Positions 15,075-17,406 of a stretch of DNA of 17,406 nt are shown here, piece by piece (within the stretch, counting starts at the first letter, position 1; each line of letters begins with the position of its first letter). The notes beneath the pieces were generated by a model. That model ran no database searches. It saw only the letters and a program-made list of their open reading frames with translations, and was not told the DNA's origin. The DNA lies in the NCBI GenBank assembly GCA_002433055.1, contig DJHJ01000032.1, positions 1-17,406 of the forward strand, given 5' to 3'. The position numbers were made by a program, and so were the translations under genes. The DNA comes from Acidobacteriia bacterium UBA6623 (lineage in GTDB: Bacteria; Acidobacteriota; Terriglobia; Bryobacterales; UBA6623).

Positions 15075-15841
15075 AAAGGAAACTCTTGATCATTAACGTT
15101 GCCTTGTTGGCCATAGTTTTGTTTGGCCTAGCGGAGTTAATGAACAGCATTGCGGAAGCTGATAGCCGGCACGAGGTTTTATTGGGAGGTTCTGGCGAGC
15201 AAAAATCACCGGTTTTTCCTGCGTCAGCAGAAACTTCGCGGCTGCGTCCTGCTGACTTTCGACCTATCGTTGACCGGTTGCTCTTTTCTCCCGACCGTAA
15301 TCCAGTGATTGAAGTTGAAGAACCAACCCAAGAGCAGAGAAATACTGCACGTCCAGCATACCCATTACTGGTTGGTGTTATGGATTTTGGAGACGGACCG
15401 ATAGCAATGCTGTCAGAAACTGCTCGTGGAACCCCCCGACCAGTGGCTGTGGGAGAGCAGGTTGGTGAGTTTACGTTTCTGGCTGCGACAGAGGATGGCA
15501 TCGTTCTTGAGTGGTCTGGCCGAAAATTTGAGGTTGCTGAGGAAGAATTGGTCGGCACTACCGTGAAGCGCGTTCAGCCGAGAACAAAGACAGGCATTAG
15601 AAGGTCTACTTCGGCGACACGCTCAACGTCTGCCATGCGCTCGGTTAACCTCAGTCCCCAAAAGAAGAAGAGCGTGAGCAAGAAACATTACATTGGTGCG
15701 CCATTGTCGGGACAGACTGGCCGTAGAACAGCCGACCCAAACGATGGTGTTCCTGATGGCACAACAACGGACGGTTGGGTACGTAGAGTTCGCAAGACAC
15801 CTTTTGGTTCACAACATTGGTGGGAAGCTCAACCAAGATAA
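15071..15841 (+). CDS. gspC: GspC-like inner-membrane linker with a basic tail and terminal TPFG motif
   Basis: A 256-residue bitopic protein: membrane span at about 5-22, a linker, then a homology-region-like beta domain (about 65-165) that starts with IVDRLLFSPDRNP, continues as YPLLVGVMDFGDGPIAML and contains PVAVGEQVGEFTFL with GIVLEWSGRKFEV. This layout is that of GspC/PulC, which binds the secretin N0 domain and connects inner and outer membranes. No PDZ domain follows. Instead there is a Ser/Thr/Lys/Arg-rich, probably disordered tail (about 166-235, with STSA twice) ending in V-R-K-T-P-F-G-S-Q-H-W-W. That motif recurs in the next gene product. The start overlaps the gspM stop (ATGA). 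Some annotators might call this gene gspN. Confidence 0.72.
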   Translation: MKRKLLIINVALLAIVLFGLAELMNSIAEADSRHEVLLGGSGEQKSPVFPASAETSRLRPADFRPIVDRLLFSPDRNPVIEVEEPTQEQRNTARPAYPLLVGVMDFGDGPIAMLSETARGTPRPVAVGEQVGEFTFLAATEDGIVLEWSGRKFEVAEEELVGTTVKRVQPRTKTGIRRSTSATRSTSAMRSVNLSPQKKKSVSKKHYIGAPLSGQTGRRTADPNDGVPDGTTTDGWVRRVRKTPFGSQHWWEAQPR

Positions 15842-15853
15842 GGAGTATTGAAA

Positions 15854-16291
15854 ATGAAAATTAGAAAAGTAGTATCTCATCACATTTGCAACTTTGGGTT
15901 TTTGCCTCTATTTGTAGCGACCCTCTTTGTCGGAGTCGCTGTCCTTAGTGCTGATGAATCAAGAGAGTTTGACAGTGAGAGCTCCAAGGAGTCGACTTCT
16001 AAATCCGTTCTCAACAAGGGCGAGTATTTTCAGGAGACACCTTTTGGTCTGGCAAAGAGAGGCCCAGCAGGACCTGCTGACAAATTTGCGGGAGCTCGCA
16101 ACGTTGAGATTGAGGAAAGTGTTGACTCCATTACATTTCGTCGCAACACACCGTTTGGTAAGCAAGTTTGGAAACGCAAATTTTCCGAGTTATCGGCTTT
16201 TGAGATGAGATTGCTCAAAGTACATCACAGGGTGTCGTTGCCAGGAAAGGGTCCGAAAGTATCGTCAGACACTGAGGCAATAACTCATTGA
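15854..16291 (+). CDS. Small exported protein with two TPFG motifs, T2SS-associated (unknown)
   Basis: I recognise no family for this 145-residue protein. Residues 1-33 form a Sec signal peptide (hydrophobic core FLPLFVATLFVGVAVL, cleavage after LSA). A Ser/Glu/Asp-rich stretch follows, then Q-E-T-P-F-G-L-A (TPFG at 62-65) and, after a short beta-like segment, R-R-N-T-P-F-G-K-Q-V-W (TPFG at 99-102). The C-terminus is basic with a helical SELSAFEMRLLKVHH segment. The second motif matches the end of the GspC-like protein encoded just upstream. The ATG at 15854 lies eight bases after AAGGAG, the best Shine-Dalgarno of the block, and gspD begins 23 bases downstream. An accessory periplasmic part of the secretion system is a fair inference. 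Confidence 0.8.
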   Translation: MKIRKVVSHHICNFGFLPLFVATLFVGVAVLSADESREFDSESSKESTSKSVLNKGEYFQETPFGLAKRGPAGPADKFAGARNVEIEESVDSITFRRNTPFGKQVWKRKFSELSAFEMRLLKVHHRVSLPGKGPKVSSDTEAITH

Positions 16292-16314
16292 GTCTGATCC
16301 AGAGGGAAATCCTT

Positions 16315-17406
16315 ATGATTAAATTAATTGGTCATTCACTGGTTTTGTTGTCGTTTTTTGCCAGTGTTTTTGGAGCACAGAAAACGAACCAACAACTTGG
16401 TGAGCCAGTTCATCAGACAGCTAAACAGCAACCAGCTGACGACTCAGGAAATGGAGTGGTTGACAATAACAGAGAGAGTGAATCTGCCACAGGCAAGGAC
16501 GTCGAACGGCCGACTACCCAAACGGACGAAGTTCAACCGAGTCCTACTGCCAAGAAGACTTCGCGAGGAGTATCGTTCCGTAATTTTCGTGGGGCAAGCT
16601 TGTTTGAGGTTGTTGATCTCTTAGCTCGTCAACTTAAAATCAATTACATTCTCGATCCCAGCGTTAAGGATGGTGCGGTAACGATTAATACCTACGGTTC
16701 ACTTCAACAATCTGATCTTTTTCCTCTGTTGGAGACGATCCTTCGCATTAATGGTGCAGTCGCTGTCAAAGTTGGATCACTTTATCGCATTGTGCCTTCA
16801 GATAACGCTGGCCATTTACCAATTTTGCCTCAAAGTAGTACTGAGATTGCACTGACAAATGATGAACGCATGGTTCTAAGTGCAATCCGGCTGCGTTATT
16901 CCTTAGCTGAAGATCTTGCCGCTGTTATAGAACCCTTTCTTGGCGAAAGTGCGAAATACACGATTGTGGAAGCCTCGAACATTATCTTGGTGTTGGACAA
17001 CAGTCGTAATATGCTTCGCACGATGGAGTTGATCGATTTGCTTGATTCCGAGCAATTGGATGATCAGAGAATTCGTCTAATTGAAGTGAAAAATGGTCTT
17101 GCAGCTGTTTTGACACAAGAATTACAGAGCATATTCTCAGCTTTTTCCATTTCTGAACAAGGATCGGCTCTCAGGTTTGTTCCCATCCAGCGAATCAACG
17201 GCATTCTTGTGGTTAGCTCCAACCCCAACATGTTTAAGGAAGTTGAAAAGTGGGTAGAAAAACTCGATACCGCATCCACAACGGGAGGTATCCAGAATTT
17301 CATCTATCGTGTCCAATATGGTACGGCAGGTGACTTAGCTGGAACTCTCCTGTCGCTTTACGGCTACGGTGGCTATGGTGGCTACGGTGGCTACGGCGGT
17401 GGTGGT
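16315..17406 (+). CDS. gspD: Type II secretion secretin GspD, 3' end missing
   Basis: GspD forms the outer-membrane channel of the system. The frame from the ATG at 16315 stays open to the window end, giving 364 residues of a protein usually about 650-800 long. Residues 1-21 are a Sec signal peptide (LVLLSFFASVFGA). A polar, probably disordered linker (about 22-84) comes before the N0/STN domain (VSFRNFRGASLFEVVDLLAR to about 160). N1 (about 190-245, SLAEDLAAVIEPFLG) and N2 (about 253-318, ending NMFKEVEKWVEKLD) follow. N3 begins at about 328 (FIYRVQYGTAGDLAGTLLSLYG) and runs straight into a Gly-Tyr tract. The pore domain lies beyond the window. A GAGGGA sequence lies a few bases upstream of the start. 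Confidence 0.9.
   Translation, partial: MIKLIGHSLVLLSFFASVFGAQKTNQQLGEPVHQTAKQQPADDSGNGVVDNNRESESATGKDVERPTTQTDEVQPSPTAKKTSRGVSFRNFRGASLFEVVDLLARQLKINYILDPSVKDGAVTINTYGSLQQSDLFPLLETILRINGAVAVKVGSLYRIVPSDNAGHLPILPQSSTEIALTNDERMVLSAIRLRYSLAEDLAAVIEPFLGESAKYTIVEASNIILVLDNSRNMLRTMELIDLLDSEQLDDQRIRLIEVKNGLAAVLTQELQSIFSAFSISEQGSALRFVPIQRINGILVVSSNPNMFKEVEKWVEKLDTASTTGGIQNFIYRVQYGTAGDLAGTLLSLYGYGGYGGYGGYGGGG
17362..17397 (+). repeat. 9-base tandem repeat coding Gly-Tyr-Gly in the GspD N3 domain
   Basis: Four consecutive copies of GGC-TAY-GGY encode Gly-Tyr-Gly units, followed by three GGT codons at the window edge. Copies differ only at third codon positions. The tract may continue beyond the window. 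It probably forms a flexible insertion in the N3 domain; tandem repeats of this size can also change copy number by slippage. Confidence 0.85.

Noticed and set aside
15052..15558. A 168-codon open frame on the minus strand under the GspC-like gene
   Set aside because: It is Ser/Arg/Thr-rich as expected from reverse reading of the real gene, with no signal, motif or ribosome-binding site that supports it.
16328..16624. A 98-codon plus-strand frame at the start of gspD
   Set aside because: It overlaps the clear GspD signal peptide, linker and N0 start in another frame; the GspD frame at 16315 explains the region.
1..17406. CRISPR arrays, tRNA or rRNA genes, insertion sequences, phage genes
   Set aside because: No spaced direct-repeat array, cloverleaf, rRNA core, transposase or phage-like frame was seen on either strand.

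Overview
The window reads as chromosome of a Gram-negative bacterium of moderate GC: a secretin, an inner-membrane secretion platform and several Sec signal peptides imply an outer membrane. The phylum cannot be fixed from sequence alone. A relic of the DUF1553/PSD1 family, which is common in Planctomycetota, Verrucomicrobiota and some Acidobacteriota, together with a class 1B PyrD and a PilM/PilN-like GspL, points to one of these groups. I lean to Acidobacteriota or Planctomycetota, with low confidence.

Left part (1-4124): the 3' six-sevenths of typA, a ribosome-associated translational GTPase, enters from the left edge. Just behind it lies a decayed C-terminal fragment of a DUF1553/PSD1 protein. 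pyrD (minus strand, pyrimidine synthesis) and an NAD-dependent epimerase-like gene (plus strand) then diverge from an AT-rich spacer that carries a perfect inverted repeat. A 350-base gene-free stretch follows. It holds a strong GC hairpin whose T-tract lies on the minus-strand side, and a possible extended -10 promoter.

Right part (4475-17406): a long plus-strand block. It opens with an ECF sigma factor, a membrane-anchored anti-sigma-like protein without zinc ligands and a secreted protein of unknown function. It continues with a nearly complete type II secretion system in the order gspE-F-G-H-I-J-K-L-M-C-like-orfX-gspD, and gspD runs off the right edge. Many of these genes overlap or lie close together (ATGA, TTGA and TGATG junctions from gspI to gspC), so most are probably co-transcribed, with a possible internal promoter before gspG. 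GspE powers assembly on the GspF/L/M platform. The pseudopilins G-H-I-J-K form the piston, the GspC-like protein links the inner membrane to the secretin, and GspD is the outer-membrane channel. No prepilin peptidase (GspO) is seen here.

Most interesting is a short motif, [K/N]-T-P-F-G-x-Q-x-W. It closes the basic, probably disordered tail of the GspC-like protein and recurs in the small secreted protein orfX encoded between it and gspD. A second, shorter TPFG copy lies within orfX. This suggests an undescribed accessory protein of this secretion system that shares a binding peptide with GspC. The sigma/anti-sigma pair in front of the operon raises the possibility of dedicated envelope-responsive control.
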